Shown: positions 34,701-48,019, counted from the stretch's first letter. The stretch is 64,000 nucleotides of DNA from Panulirus ornatus (GCF_036320965.1 NC_092261.1:10605197-10669196), one strand, 5' to 3'. Notes: generated by a model from the sequence alone, not told the origin. Made by a program: numbers and translations.

Positions 34701-35717
34701 GCTTCGCCTGAGAGCCCTGAGACTGACGATGTGATCTTCATATGGCCAGCAGATGATGTGTTGCTGAGTATAACTGGGATGTGTAACTGTTCTTTGTGTT
34801 GTCGCCCACGTTACTCGCTTCTCAGTAAAGAATTAGACCTAACAGCGTCATTAGTGTATATATTCTTCACTCAATTATCCTCACTGTGAATATAGGCGAG
34901 TGTAACACATGCAATAAAGATTATGTGATACATGATGCAATGCAAATGAGTGCTGCAGTGATACATATTCATTAGACTGATTATCATATAATGTCAAATG
35001 TTTATCTATCTGTTCTGCATAAAAGTTAATCCATCTATAATTTGCCTTCTTTACTTTTCTAAGATTTCCACCGAAAATATTCTAACGGACTTCGGAACTT
35101 TGTTTCTCAGGTACGTGTGTTGAGAAGAGTGACAGACAGCTCCATAGACTCAGCTGAGGGGACAACCACAGGTAGTGTGTCTTTTGTTTGATTTGATGAT
35201 AATCTACAACTGCAGGTCATTCAGCCAGATGCCGTCCCAGAGGTCAGCATTAAGGAAAAGTCTGCTAGCATTACGAAGTAGATGTACTGGTTTTGCTTCA
35301 GGTAGAAGTATGTTCCCCTGCATATACTGCTATAAATGTGTTCCAGATTTAGATAGACATTTGTACTTGGTACAGGAGTTTCTCTGGTCAAACTTTACAA
35401 TGCAGAGGCGTCAAATCGAGGTCTTCATTTCCGTAAGCAAGTCCATGAATGTCCTCTATACTCTCTTCACAATACATTCTACACCCTTGTCTTTAACTGT
35501 GAATTCATCGTCACTGCACGTCATTAGTGTAGACCGCCACGTTTGGTCATACATATAACTTTATATTTTCATGCTTTCGCATCTTTCCAGTTGGTAAAAA
35601 GAAAGATGGATGTATGTTTCAACATGATTCCTGCTGGATATTGTGTAGTCGACTGAGAGAGTTGTGTCTGAGGTAACAAAGGACGGAACGTCTTTCTTTC
35701 TCACTGTTACTGATATA

Positions 35718-35719
<2 letters not shown>
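34701..35719. other. unassigned DNA
   Basis: The 127-codon frame at 35175-35558 is long and free of simple repeat but has no domain I can name. Coding status is unsupported. Confidence 0.4.

Positions 35720-35765
<46 letters not shown>
35720..35765. repeat. (GT)n microsatellite
   Basis: Pure GT array. Confidence 0.97.
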
Positions 35766-35768
<3 letters not shown>

Positions 35769-36590
35769 CTGTGTATACACACGCTTGTTTAAGCCAAGAA
35801 TATACAGAGTTGCATCACATGTGTGGCAATAAATATCTTGTCACTAGGTGTTAAGTGACGTACAGTCGACTGCACCGTTGTCTCCATAACTTGGGTGTGA
35901 CCCAACCTTTCAGTAGTCGTCCCACGAGTGTCTTTAGTAAGTTGGCCAGTTCCTCTAACAGTCATAGTTCAAGAAGCTGTGCCACTGTGTGATGAGTCAA
36001 CCATCCAACTAAACAACTGATGCATCAGCTACGAAAATTTACTCCCCCCTTCGTGATATCCAAGAAAAGTGCCTTAAGAGCATCAGGGGGCAGGCGTGGC
36101 TTAGCACTAGCTGCCTCCGACACCCCCGGGAACTCCACACTCTTGGGAGGCGATGATGTAATTATAGCGAAACTCACAGTGAGTTTATTAATAGTTTCTC
36201 TCGCGTTTTTATAAGACGTAGGGTGTGATCTGAGGCAGAGATGCAGGAGGGGTGTGGTGTGGTAAGGGTGAGGAGGAAGTAGGGGTGATTAGTGAGGATG
36301 GGGGAGTGATGGTGAGTGGAGCCTCTGGTGATGGTGAATGAGACACAGTGAGGTTTTAGGGTGATAAAGGAGGTTACGTGATAGTAAGGTGGGTGACGTA
36401 ATGGGAGAGTGACGGGTCGACGGGAAGTGTGAGTGGGTGGCAACCATGGATGGGGGAGTCAAAAGAAGTGGGATGGAGAGGTGATAGACGAGCCAACTAG
36501 AGATGGGGGAAAGAGAAGATGGTGAGGCACAGTGAAGGAAGAGGAGTCAGCTGAACGAGGAAATGCCAGCCAAATATTATTACCATCACT

Positions 36591-36591
<1 letters not shown>
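35766..36591. other. unassigned DNA
   Basis: 36220-36470 is rich in GGTGA/GTGAGG and may be a degraded tandem repeat. No gene is recognised. Confidence 0.4.
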
Positions 36592-36639
<48 letters not shown>

Positions 36640-36653
36640 GCGCGCGCGCGCGC

Positions 36654-36730
<77 letters not shown>
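36592..36730. repeat. (CA)n(CG)n(CT)n compound microsatellite
   Basis: About 44 bp CA, then about 16 bp alternating CG, then about 76 bp CT. It combines the same three classes as 17110-17195 in a different order. Confidence 0.97.
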
Positions 36731-36732
<2 letters not shown>

Positions 36733-37520
36733 CGGTCCCATCTCACGACGGGTTGACATGCTAACCGAGTGCCCTAATTAAACGCATATATACATGTACA
36801 CGAGTGGCTAAGGAACAGTCTGCAGATAAGCCAGTCTAAATACACGCTAATAAAGACTAATGTGTGTAAATGGATATTAGGGTAACAGTTCCTGGCCAGA
36901 CGCCACGCCAGCCTTGCTAGGAGGAGGAGGAGGAGGAGGAGGTGGACGGGTGCCAGGAGCAGCGCTGTAAACACCCGGGCTGCACCTGCTGCCTATACTA
37001 CCTGTGCTGGTTTTTTAATGGGGTTCTTCATCCGCTCGACACGCGAAGCCGATCAATGTGATTCTGGGTTCCCCTGCGAGCAGCATCTGTGTCCTTGTTA
37101 ATATCTACTGATTTTTTTTTTTTTGTGTGTATTCTTTACCGTCACTCCTTCACACGGGGTGTACCACGCTCATCAGTTATTCCATTCCTTTAGAAGTTTT
37201 TATCCCATCTCTTGTAAACAATCAGTTTTGCTTAGTTTTTTTTTATTTTTTGGTTTGTCCTCACGTTATCTTCCCTCAATCATATTCTATGAACGACTTT
37301 CGTCTCTTTCTTCTCTCTTCTGACCTGAGTCGCAGTGTTGCAGCAGCTATCAGCCACCACAACACTGCCACTCAGTCGGGTCCTTAATTCGGGTAGAATC
37401 TCTTCGTAGTTGGACCTTGTCCAGCAGATCTGTGCATCTCCTCGCAGATGGGGGTGAACAAACTGGTGGTTTATACTAGGTCAGACACGTGCTGTAAATA
37501 TTTCTCTAAACATATCTTCG

Positions 37521-37522
<2 letters not shown>
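36731..37522. other. unassigned DNA
   Basis: A GGA run lies at 36919-36942. No gene is recognised. Confidence 0.4.

Positions 37523-37583
<61 letters not shown>
37523..37583. repeat. (GT)n microsatellite
   Basis: Pure GT array. Confidence 0.97.
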
Positions 37584-37586
<3 letters not shown>

Positions 37587-37664
37587 TCAAGTGTACCCAG
37601 CCGTGTTTGTTTACACCGCTGATAACTAGGTTCTCTCTGGAGATGTCACATGCACCAGTATACA

Positions 37665-38015
37665 CATTACTCAAGCCTACACCTACACCCAGCAGTCCCG
37701 CTACACCCACACACACACCCAGCACTCCAGCTACACCCACACTCACAACCTCACACACCTCAAGCTTACACCTACACCCAGCAGTCCCGCTACACCCACA
37801 CACACCTCAAGCCTACACCTACACCCAGCAATCCGGCTACACCCATACTCACAACCTCACACACCTCAAGCCTACATCTACACCGAGCAGTCCGGCTACA
37901 CCCACACTCACACACACCTCAAGCCTACACCTACAACCAGCAGTCCCGCTACACTTACACTCACTCCCACACACACACCTGCAACTTACACCTGCACTCA
38001 ACTCTCCTACTCTCA

Positions 38016-38053
<38 letters not shown>
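37665..38053. repeat. irregular minisatellite ending in (CA)n
   Basis: The phrase CTCAAGCCTACACCTACA followed by CCCAGCAGTCCCGCTACACC recurs about five times at unequal spacing (roughly 48-90 bp), joined by CACACTCACA linkers, then a CA array at 38019-38053. The His/Thr/Pro-rich frames (37607-38087) are by-products. Confidence 0.92.
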
Positions 38054-38055
<2 letters not shown>

Positions 38056-39776
38056 ACACACACCTGTGCAGCGAGCGTGCAGGGTAAAGGCGCAGGATGA
38101 GGGAATATGTGCAATGGCACATACGACAGTTCCAGGGAGGCTAACGATTAGGTGGGTAAACAAACATGGCTGGGTAGACTCGAATTACATATAGTCATAC
38201 GCGTTCAGTAATTGCGGACAGCACACACAAGTTTTATAAAGTTGTATGCAACAACAGAGTGCAAACAGGAAAATTTCGTGGACCAGCATGTCGCCGGACT
38301 TTGCGCAATGAGAGGGACCAGCACACTATCATTACTAGATGTTATCTTTACATGTTAATACGAACGTGGACATTGGGAATGTCATATGAATATACACTAT
38401 TTGGGAAAACTGATTTCATAATAATTCATTTTTTATGATGTGGTAAATGGTGGAGTTAAAAGCGTAGAGATAACACCAGACCCAGCGAGAACATATATTC
38501 GTGGACACAGAAATGAACAGTTTCCACTTTCACATAAACTTGGGAATGGAGTTCAGTATAGCACAGGGAAAAACGACACAGCAGTGGAAGGTCCTGTGAA
38601 ATTTACAGTGAAGGAATAGGAACACGGGTACCATTACCGTCATAATGAAAGGGAAGGCTGAGAAAGAAGGGGAAAATGGAGGTTCAGCAGATGTCAAAAA
38701 GTAAGGGGACTTCGTGCTGTGTTGTGACGAGGACATAGTTCGCTCTGTAGGGGCAGGGGATAGGGTAGGGGGCGCTGGAGAGCCGTGCAGGGGATAGGAG
38801 TCATGGCAGGGGAGGACAGTGCTATGTGTGGAGGTCGGGAGAAGGGGAGGGAACGCCGTGCTATGCATGGGGTGGACTACGTCCGACTACTAAAGCGCCC
38901 AAAACGATCAAAGCTTCGAAGTCTAAGTATTCGAAGCTTCGAGGCCAAGTTCGAGGCCGGCCGTAAGCAGGCAACCAAGATACTAGCGAGCATTAAGAGT
39001 GAATTCGTACAACATACAGGAGTATAAAAGCTGTGATAACACAGAAGAACTCCCTCGTCATACTGCAAAAAAAAGGTAATTACAATCAGGTAATAATTAC
39101 ATCTCCACGCAGCAGTCCTGCATTACCTACACACAACACGTAGATCATTCCACACATGAAGTTTTCCATTACCCCATACCAGCACCTCCATACACACCTC
39201 TCCAGACCCACTTACTCGCACCAATACATGCGCACACACACAAAAAAAATACCTGCACACATCTAAGTCCCACAAAAAAAAAAAAATACCAACACCAGAA
39301 AATACATACACACAAGCACACTCAAAGTAAAAAAAAAAAAAAATGAAGGGAAATCCCCCCTCCCCCCTCAAAAAAACAAGAGAAGGAGGGAAAAGACAGA
39401 CATTCCGTCCACGTCAGAGGAAGGCAATAGGTTGAGTGGCCCGTCGCACAAAGAGCCAGGAGACCAATTAATGGGGGCCGAGGGTGACTTGGGCCGGGTA
39501 AGCAATATGGCCGGAATCTACCAAATATTTCATAAGGGGAAGGCAGACCGGCTCAAAAATGTAGCTTCACACGGCTGGTCTCCCGGGTATATTTGATAGC
39601 GGAGCAGCAGGAGCACCACCAGCACCACCACAGGGCCAGGACGCCGCCGCCCCCCCAAAGCCCCTCTATCTATGCCTAGCTCGGGGACACTGGTGCAACG
39701 AGGTAATGCATCGGCTCCGGGCATGCATGGTGTGTGAGGGAGGGGGGAAGAAAAAGCCCCTCTAGGTATGACTATG

Positions 39777-39777
<1 letters not shown>
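38054..39777. other. unassigned DNA
   Basis: Holds the inverted repeat at 38911-38939 and several A runs at 39241-39343. No gene is recognised. Confidence 0.4.
38911..38939. repeat. perfect 10-bp inverted repeat
   Basis: AAGCTTCGAA at 38911-38920 and its reverse complement TTCGAAGCTT at 38930-38939, with a 9-base loop. Could be a hairpin or protein-binding dyad; no gene is adjacent. Confidence 0.8.

Positions 39778-39871
<94 letters not shown>
39778..39871. repeat. (GA)n microsatellite
   Basis: Pure GA array of about 94 bp. Confidence 0.97.
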
Positions 39872-39873
<2 letters not shown>

Positions 39874-40017
39874 GGTTGGTGAGGAGGGAGTTCTATGTGA
39901 CGGGTAGTGTATGTGTTTGGGTGTGAAGGTATTGTTTTGGATGGGTACGTGTGGCGTGGGTGAATAATGGTCGTGGGAGGGAGTTGTGGCTGAAATGGAT
40001 GTGTTTAGGTATGGGGG

Positions 40018-40019
<2 letters not shown>

Positions 40020-40082
<63 letters not shown>
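40020..40082. repeat. (GT)n microsatellite
   Basis: Pure GT array. Confidence 0.97.
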
Positions 40083-40083
<1 letters not shown>

Positions 40084-40189
40084 TGCCACACATCTTTGCC
40101 AGGTTCCTGGCCTCCCACCCGACACACTGGCCCGGCCTACTCCGCCAGCTTGGCTCTGGGACGGCACAGGATATGGCTGATCAAGCTTT

Positions 40190-40530
40190 TGTTAAGATTA
40201 TTGCTGTCCATCTCACCTTGTACTGTGCCACTTTGTCTTCGTTCGTTACGTGAACTTTGTTGTTAGTCGCCTCTGATATACACTTTTGGTTTGTCTTCTT
40301 TGTTGTATGTGCGTTGTCGTTAGGTTTTCTTTTTTTATGATCTGTACTTTATTGTTAGTCTGTTTTCCTTTGCTATTTATACGTTGCCATTTTCTTTTTT
40401 GATTCATTGATTTTGGTGTCAGTTTGCCTATTCTTTGTCAAACTATATCTGACGTTAGTCAGTCTTCTTTGTTGTATATACTGCGTCGTTTGTCTTCTTC
40501 GTTATAGATACCTTGATAGGATATTCTGCT
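40190..40530. repeat. heavily decayed minisatellite, about 34-bp unit
   Basis: A theme of TTTGTCTTCTTTGTT, then TATATACTTTGTTG and TTAGTC recurs about nine times with spacing of 26-40 bp. Confidence 0.65.
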
Positions 40531-41374
40531 TCGACCCTACACAGTCCAGCATCTGTCGTTGGTACCTGGTCAGGCAGACTGTTCACTGCTGCTCCTCCCC
40601 TGTCTGGACATTTTCGCCAACCCGACTGATCTGTTGCAGTGCCAAGGAGCTTGAGTCTTCACGGGAAATCTCGAAGAGCTGGACTTCCACTGGCAGAAGG
40701 CTGACAACTCTTGATTACCCAGTGACTGTGAAGGCATTTCAGTTCTGCACAGTCTGCCTTCATGATCATGTGCTTTTACATAATGATTACGAGTGTAGAG
40801 ATTCGGGATTAATATCTGCCATGTTTCCCCTTCATATACATTGGTTTTCCTCATCCATTTACCCTCGAGAGTATTTGTCCATCTTTTGTAGCGGGACACG
40901 ATCGTTCATGAATATTTCTGGTATCATCTCACCATAACATGGTTGTCCAGCGTCTGTCTCCACATCACTCCTTTTCCTCAACCTCACCATCGCACTTCTC
41001 TTGCCTGCATCACCCAACAGTTTTCTCCCTAAACACCCGGCATCCTGTTTACTCCTTACATACCAATCGTCCTTCCTTTCCTCTCCGTCCCACTTCGAGT
41101 TTCCTCCCACCATTTCAATCTTATCTATCTTTTCTAATCCTTCCTCTCCTGCACTGATATCCCCTTCCTCTTCCTCTCTTTTTACCTCTCTACTTCCTCC
41201 CTTACCCCCAGCACTCATCCTCCTCCCTCACTTCTAGAATTCACCTCCTCCTCCTCCTCCCTAACCCTCAGCACTCACTCTCTTCCTCCTCCCTCCTAAC
41301 CCCTAGCACTCAGCACATGAGCATCTTTACGAAAGAGGTTTACTTTACCGTAATTTCGGAGGCTCCAACCCTGA
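40531..41374. other. unassigned DNA
   Basis: C/T-rich from 40960 to 41310 with repeated CCTCCTC and CCCTCAGCACTCA words. The long frame at 40407-40937 has no recognised domain. Confidence 0.4.
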
Positions 41375-41426
41375 GCCAATCAGCGATCAGACTCTCCCGT
41401 GGCTCGTGACGTCGCTGCCAATCAGC
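41375..41426. promoter_or_regulatory. promoter-like CCAAT / CRE cluster
   Basis: GCCAATCAGC occurs twice (41375-41384 and 41417-41426), 42 bp apart, with TGACGTCG at 41407-41414 between. CCAAT boxes bind NF-Y and TGACGTCA-like sites bind CREB/ATF; that is known biology. No TATA box, start codon or downstream exon is evident, so promoter function is inference. Confidence 0.35.
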
Positions 41427-41787
41427 AGCCATCCGGAGCCACCTTTACACTGCCGTATTTACGTAACTAAACATACTGAACGGTGTTTTTACGTCTTAAC
41501 ATCGTCTTCTTCCACCGTTTTTTTTCTGTATCGTTGCTGATGGTGAGTTCATCATGTCCTCGTTGTCGCTATGCCCTGTTTGATGTGGCTGTTGAGTTTA
41601 TCCTTTTCGCTTCTGCTCCTCGTTGACTGGTCTCCTTTACCCTTGGATGGGGTACTCCAAAGTTTCAAACAGTGGGAGTCAAAGTGCACACTCATCCAAA
41701 AATAGTTGTAGTGTGAGTTCTGAGTGTATGTGTTCCAGGCAGTCAACTTTGATGGGGTGGTCTTTGATGTACAGGAATGATTGGAGT

Positions 41788-41788
<1 letters not shown>

Positions 41789-41851
<63 letters not shown>
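41789..41851. repeat. (GT)n microsatellite
   Basis: Pure GT array. Confidence 0.97.
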
Positions 41852-41852
<1 letters not shown>

Positions 41853-44329
41853 CATAGACACAGGGCTGGAAGTTGATGACGGTAGTGGGTGGTGGTAAAG
41901 GGAGCATTGTGGTGCTACTGGGAGATCTCTAGGTGCTTTTAGGTAAGGGTCAAGTTGGTGGTAGTTGAGGATGAGGTGTTGGTTTAAGCGAAGCGCTAGT
42001 AGCCCAGTGAAGGGCGTGGTGGTAGCAGGTGAGGATCATGTGGCAGAAGTGGTGTAGTGCTGGTAGCTTTAGGGACGAAGCGGGATGATAATGGCTGAAA
42101 CAGTGGTAAAGGTAACCTTTTTGATAGATGGTGAGATGGTGGTATTTTGTGAGTGGAATGGTAGTTAATGTGTGTGAGGTAATGGTGAAGGGGGAAGTAA
42201 TGATAACACATGGGTGAGGGATTGTGTTAGGGATGACTGTTGGTCAAAATCAGACGCTGATGTGATGACATAGTGGGAGATGAAGAGGTTTCAAATGGAG
42301 AGGAATGATGGCAGGATGAACATTACGACCAACGGGCAAAGGGTTTCATCTGGGCTGTAGTGGTTCAATGAGGTGAAGTTAGGGAGTGTGTGGATGGCGA
42401 TAGAGCCACCGGAGGATTCAGTAATTAAATCTAATTTTTGATGTATCTTAATTCTTAAAATTTTGCGCCATATGGAATTCTAAACATGTAATTATGCCAG
42501 TTTATGCACAGAATATTTTCATGTCGTAGCTATGCCAGTTTATGCACAGAAAGGATATGTTCATAACTTTAAATATTTGTGTTCTTGTAAACAGCTTGTT
42601 ACCATGGTACTCTGACAACTACAATCAAATCGTCAGGTCAACCTCGATAGACTTATACATGACTTCCTAATCTTGTTTTATTTCATAGACACTGACAACC
42701 TGGTAAATCTGTGATCGCTAAGGCGGTAATCACTCAAGGAAAACCCAAACCGCTGCAAGACAGTGGAGACGGACGCTGATCTGTGGTCATCAAGACTTTG
42801 ACGTATGGTTCATGTGGCGTTAGAACTGCAGACACAGACACACGGGAAGCGTCACAGCGACGTAGAATTGACTCTGCCACTAACCCTCTGTGGCGCCACG
42901 GTTCCTCGTGGAATAATTAAGTGCTTCCGTGGGCGCTGGGCTGATGTATACTGCCAAAGCTCGCTTCCAAAGTCGTCCGCGAGTGAGCTGTATTGCGTCC
43001 TCCTCAGCGACAACTGTCACTTATTGCGAGACTTCTTTTACATCGCCAGTTCACTGGCTGGGATTGTTCCCGGACGACGAAGCCAAGCCTTTCCTGACGA
43101 TGAAAGGTGTCGGTAGCAAGCACTATCTAAACCATGAATACAAAGCTAGAGGCCTGAGGACCGACCGCTCGTGGCCCGTATTACCTTATGACTGAGGAAA
43201 ACGTCATGAAATCACAAATTAAACAGTTTCTACAAATGCTTGCTTTAAGATCACACTCCACGCTTGCGCGAGAAGACTGCTATCCATGCATGCGTATTCT
43301 GGTTCAGTTAAATCTACGAATAGGCTTTCACCTTGAATTTTAAGGAGTCAAAGGTTCGACTTGGTGATTACGAAATGTGATCCCAGTATCAAGAAACTTG
43401 TTACGTTCAGAAATGCTATGCCAAGAGCCACATTAAGTACCCTGAATAGTGGGTACGATTTCCTCTTTCACTGCATAAATTCAGGCCAAATGAATAATGA
43501 AAATCCATTCTATCACTATTCCAGGCTGACAGGCTACATTGTTAGTGAATAAACTGTAGTTCAACTGCAATGAATCAGGAGAATTAGGCTCGTAAATAAG
43601 TAACTCGTGTATGAATTACCGGCATAAATATATTCTGCGGCCCGAGCTTATGAGCAAGTCTACTTGATGCGGCCCGAGAAGTCGAAAAAAAACAAAAACC
43701 GACCGTGCAACGCCGGATTTTAGTTTCGGATTCTACCTACACCCACCACCACGATGAAATCACACCTCAGCACTATAGAGCAGCAGCACAACAGAGCGTC
43801 ATTAAGCTCCTGTCGTGTCTTGATGGCCGTCTCCAGCCGCACCTTCGTAGCGTCTGTTTCACTTCGCCAGTTATTAAATCGTCTCTATCTCGAGGGATTA
43901 CGTGGCTTGGCTCTCCCTCCAGGATGATACAACAGTTTGCGTTACCTCATCATCAATAGAGTTTCAGTCTACGTCGGCTGAATTAAGCAATGAAAAGCCC
44001 CATAGTCTCTGCATGCTCATCGTCTTGTATATTAATATATTAACTAATTGACCATCAATTACAGTATCTGTCTATTCATCATAATGTCTTGCAAGAAACT
44101 GATAAAAGGATTCTTCGATGAGTCATGTGTATGGTCTTGGATTTTGTACATGAATATGTACGTCGTCTTCCCGCCGCAGGGTGTTCTGAAACATGATTTT
44201 TTTCCACAGATTCTTCTGTCAGCAACAACTCTCCAAAGTACGTTAACAATTTAAGGGATTATCTTTTATGACCAGGTACTTGTAGATTAAGTACTCTGGG
44301 TAATTTCAAGCTGTTGGCGACTGGTGGAG
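41852..44329. other. unassigned DNA
   Basis: 41860-42250 is rich in GGTAGT/GGTGGT on the plus strand. A 21-bp direct repeat (TATGCCAGTTTATGCACAGA and one more base) lies at 42493 and 42531. Frames at 42805-43195 have no recognised domain. Confidence 0.4.
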
Positions 44330-44780
44330 CAGCACTGCTAAGTTTACAACCTATTAACAGTTTTTTTTCATGGAGTTTGCATGCTACTAACATTAGGTGA
44401 AACACGAGTCTGAATAGTTTAGAAGATATCAGCAACGGGAGGGGAGTACACTGTGCTTAGTTTACAAGCTATACTGACTGGTGGAATACACTCTGTTTAG
44501 TTTACAAGCTGTACTGACTGGCGGAATACACTCTAATTAGTTTACAAGCTATTTACTACCGGTGGAGAGCACGGCGTGTAGTTGAGTACATGCTGTTAAC
44601 AACGGGTGGAATACGGTCTGTTCTGTTTACATGCTATAAACAACTGGTGGAAGAGCTTGCCAAGCTATGAACAACTAGCCAAGCAGTCTATTCGGCTAGG
44701 AACAACAAGTGGAAGAGTCTACTCAGCTATATTAACACCTTGTGGAAGAATCTATATAGCGTCTAGCAGTTAACTGGAGG
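44330..44780. repeat. decayed minisatellite, about 40-bp unit
   Basis: TTTACAAGCT falls at 44461, 44501 and 44541, exactly 40 bp apart, each followed by ACTGGYGGAATACACTCT or a variant. Diverged units continue on both sides (GTTTACA at 44344 and 44625; AACAAC-GGTGGAA words to about 44750). Confidence 0.88.
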
Positions 44781-46621
44781 AGAACCTCTGTCTGCCTCGC
44801 AAGGCCATTACCAGCTGGTGGTTTCCAGTGAACCTCTCTTGAGTCCACCTCCACCCTGCTGAGCGCAATAAGGACACGTCAGCGCTGATGGACACGTCTA
44901 AGAGAGCCTTCCTGACAGCCATTCCCTTGAGGTGTTCCGTCCATCCTCCCCGTTAAGGCCAGCGCTAGCCAAACCCCACACTGGTGTCTTTCGTTGATGA
45001 CGACCTCCTTGACGGCTTCTCTTTATTGACCAGAGTATCGACCACTGCAACAGCTTATATTTGCCAAGCGTTGCTGAAACTCTGACTTTCCTTTTAAAGG
45101 GGGGAAAAATGACTTTCTCTTGGAAACAACTCGCACCTCTTGTGTCATGCAGACAAAGCTCTTTGAGTGTGAAAGCTTGATTCTAACTTTAACAGTCTCC
45201 ATGTGTCTTTTGACATGAAATATATATATACCTTACAACACCATTAGACTATTGATTTCCTTCTGACATCTCATCCTGTTGTTATCAGTCTAAGTTGGTC
45301 TTGCAGCCAACAACTAACGAGGAAATGCTCAGATGATATACCTGCAAGAAACGTGGGCGACCCACTGCGCTGACATTCACCCTGGCCTAACTGACTTCTC
45401 GTCAAACACAGTTTTTTCGACGGCCAGCAACGTCTGTTTCCGAACGAACCCTGAGAGCCAGCTGGCCACCTGGCTCACGACATTTCGCTGGACGCTGGGC
45501 CAGCCACCGGTGCTCTTCCCACCGTCACTGACTCAAGGGGTAGGCTGGTGGGCTGCTGCTGCTGGTATGGTATGCCAGAGGCGTGGGAAGAGGGGTCAGG
45601 GTGATGAAAAAGTGGAGGCAGGAAAGATGATTTACGACCAATGAAATATAACTGAAGGAAGAAATGAGAGTTGAAAATGAACTCTCTAATCTGGGATTTG
45701 CTGCCTCGTCCACCCTACCCGCGGGATCTAATTCATGCCAAAGGATGTTCAGTAACAGTATATATAGTTCATCTTTTCTGCAGGATTCGTAAGTCCCGGT
45801 TCATCAAATGGTGCTGCTGTTATTGGTGTTTGAGTCTGCATGATTCCGCCCGGTAAGGGCCCTAGTCTTTTGAGGATTCGTTCTTAAGTGGGATGTGTCT
45901 CCGGAGGTATCTGACGAGCGGTTGGCTACACTTCTCCCCCGCTCCGCCATGCTCACAGGGATTCGAGGCCTTCACGCAACACGACCATGGAATGGGAAAC
46001 AGACGGCCCACTAGTGATTGGAGATAGGACGGGCCGGGGGAGAATGACTCTCATCGTTTCTAAAGAAACGCAGTCTTTATCCTTCGGTCTAAAAGCGAAG
46101 AAACATTTCTTCTTTGATGCGAAGAGAGAATATTCTCCTCTCCACAAGCCGAGAAATGCTTTGTTGACAATTTAGGTGAGTGGAATATCCTCACTGATTG
46201 CGGACCGAAGGAGGAAGAGTCTCTCATTGGACCAGACCTGAGAATAAAACACACACTCTTGAGCCGAGGAGGAGCGGAAGAAAGACGTCGTCCTTGAAGA
46301 AGGGATGGATGGTGGGAGAGACGGATCAAGAGCACGAGTGAAATGAGTTTGTGATTGTCTGTCGCTTGTTGATTGTTTCGAGATGTGTACGTGTGTTGTC
46401 GATGGCCGACCTCTTATCCCTCTTGGTTCTTGGGGTTCTGCCTATTCCCGAGTTGTGAGGCGTAGGAGAGGGAAGGGAAGAGAGAAGAGAGAGGGAAGGA
46501 TAACCTACAGGCGCCTTCGACGTGAGTATGCCATGAGGCAGAGTTAGCAAGGGAAACAAGACTCACTGAGGTGTCCTAAAAGTGCATTTGTTTCTGTGTG
46601 TTTGTGTCATGTATCAGGCAT
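44781..46621. other. unassigned DNA
   Basis: No gene or repeat family recognised. The 103-codon frame at 45333-45644 has no known domain. Confidence 0.4.
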
Positions 46622-46643
46622 ATGTGTGTGTGTGTGTGTGTGT
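46622..46643. repeat. (GT)n microsatellite
   Basis: Short GT array. Confidence 0.9.
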
Positions 46644-48019
46644 AAGTGTCTGCGTGTGTTTATTTCACTGGAACATTATAATGAAGAGGTCGATGCACAG
46701 TATAGGATAATTTCCAACTGGCAGGGTCCAGAAATTAAAGATGTGATGGCTATCAAAACCAGTTGTTGCGCCTGCAGCAAGTTATTACCATAGGTAATTA
46801 TAATCTGATACATAGATAAATGCATTGCAGACAAGGAAATTCTTGGACATGTATGAAACTTGAATCCTCCTAAAACTAATATCACGAGGAGATAAATGAT
46901 AAAACCAAAATGTGAACGAGACTGGCGACATACACAGGACACCATACCATATCATTACTGTTAACATAGTAAAGTGTAACGTAACAAGCTAATAGGACTG
47001 ATACTGGGAGGAATACAAAGAAACACTGAAGTGTTTAAAGATATACAAACAAGTTAGTTAACTGGATATGTATCACGAAGATAAGATGATGTAGTTAGAA
47101 GCTGGGGTTTACATTCAACCTTAGCTGGGACGAATGATCTCGGAACGGTTGTAATCTGCCTCATTCTCCGCCATTTAATCTCATCAATTTTTTTTTCTGC
47201 TTAAAGATGGAAATCAGTGAATGATTCTACTGTGAGTTTGTTGGATATGTGAGGCAACAGTTGTTGCTTCTGCAGCTTGTGATACTGTGGTTAAGTCAGA
47301 TGGAAGTTCGCGTATGTCTGATATTCTTTTGTATTAGGTCTATGATCTGGGTACTTTTATGTTACATTTAGGACGGACTTGTGCGTATGCAGGCATGATC
47401 TACGAAAGGAAAAAGTGTTATCCGTGGCTTACGTATAGATTTTTATAATACTGACACAATATATAGAAACTGAAATTTCGTCACATCCCAATCACGAAAC
47501 AACAAAGGAGACGCCTTCGTTCATATCATAATATATGAATGAAAATGTCATATATTAACTAACACAAAAGGAAAACGGGGAGTGAGAGGAGAGGGTGCAC
47601 CCACCCCATCTTCTCCCACAGTCCACACCCGAGAGCCACCCTCCGTCGTCCACCCTCACAAGAATGTCAAATATTTTTCATCCCCGCTTCACACGGTGGT
47701 TGGCTGGGGGTCACCGTTTCATCTGCCTGTGCCTACCCCCATCTTTTCTTTTTTTTCTGTAGTCTTTCCTCCCCGTTCCCGTCCTCCCTCCATTATTCAC
47801 TCCACTCCCTCCTCCATTTCGTATCTTACTCACCTGGTTTTAACAGTAAGGAAGACTGCGATCGCACGTAACCTCCACGTGGACCATCAGGTGTCCCGTT
47901 ACACGTCCTTCCCCAATGCACACACTTGATCTACAGTCTCTCCTACTTCAGCTCCTCACCCCGTGCTTCCAGCCTTCTCCCCAGTGGCACAGGTAGGTAG
48001 CTTTCTCCTCTCCCTACCT

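Noticed and set aside
37607..38087. 149- and 145-codon plus-strand frames rich in Thr, Pro and His
   Set aside because: They arise from the irregular minisatellite and CA array read in two frames.
40407..40937. 176-codon plus-strand frame
   Set aside because: It starts inside a decayed tandem repeat. The remainder has no recognisable domain and no supporting exon signals, so I do not call it a gene.
43320..43365. tRNA-like B box (GGTTCGAC)
   Set aside because: No matching A box, acceptor stem or anticodon arm can be drawn around it.
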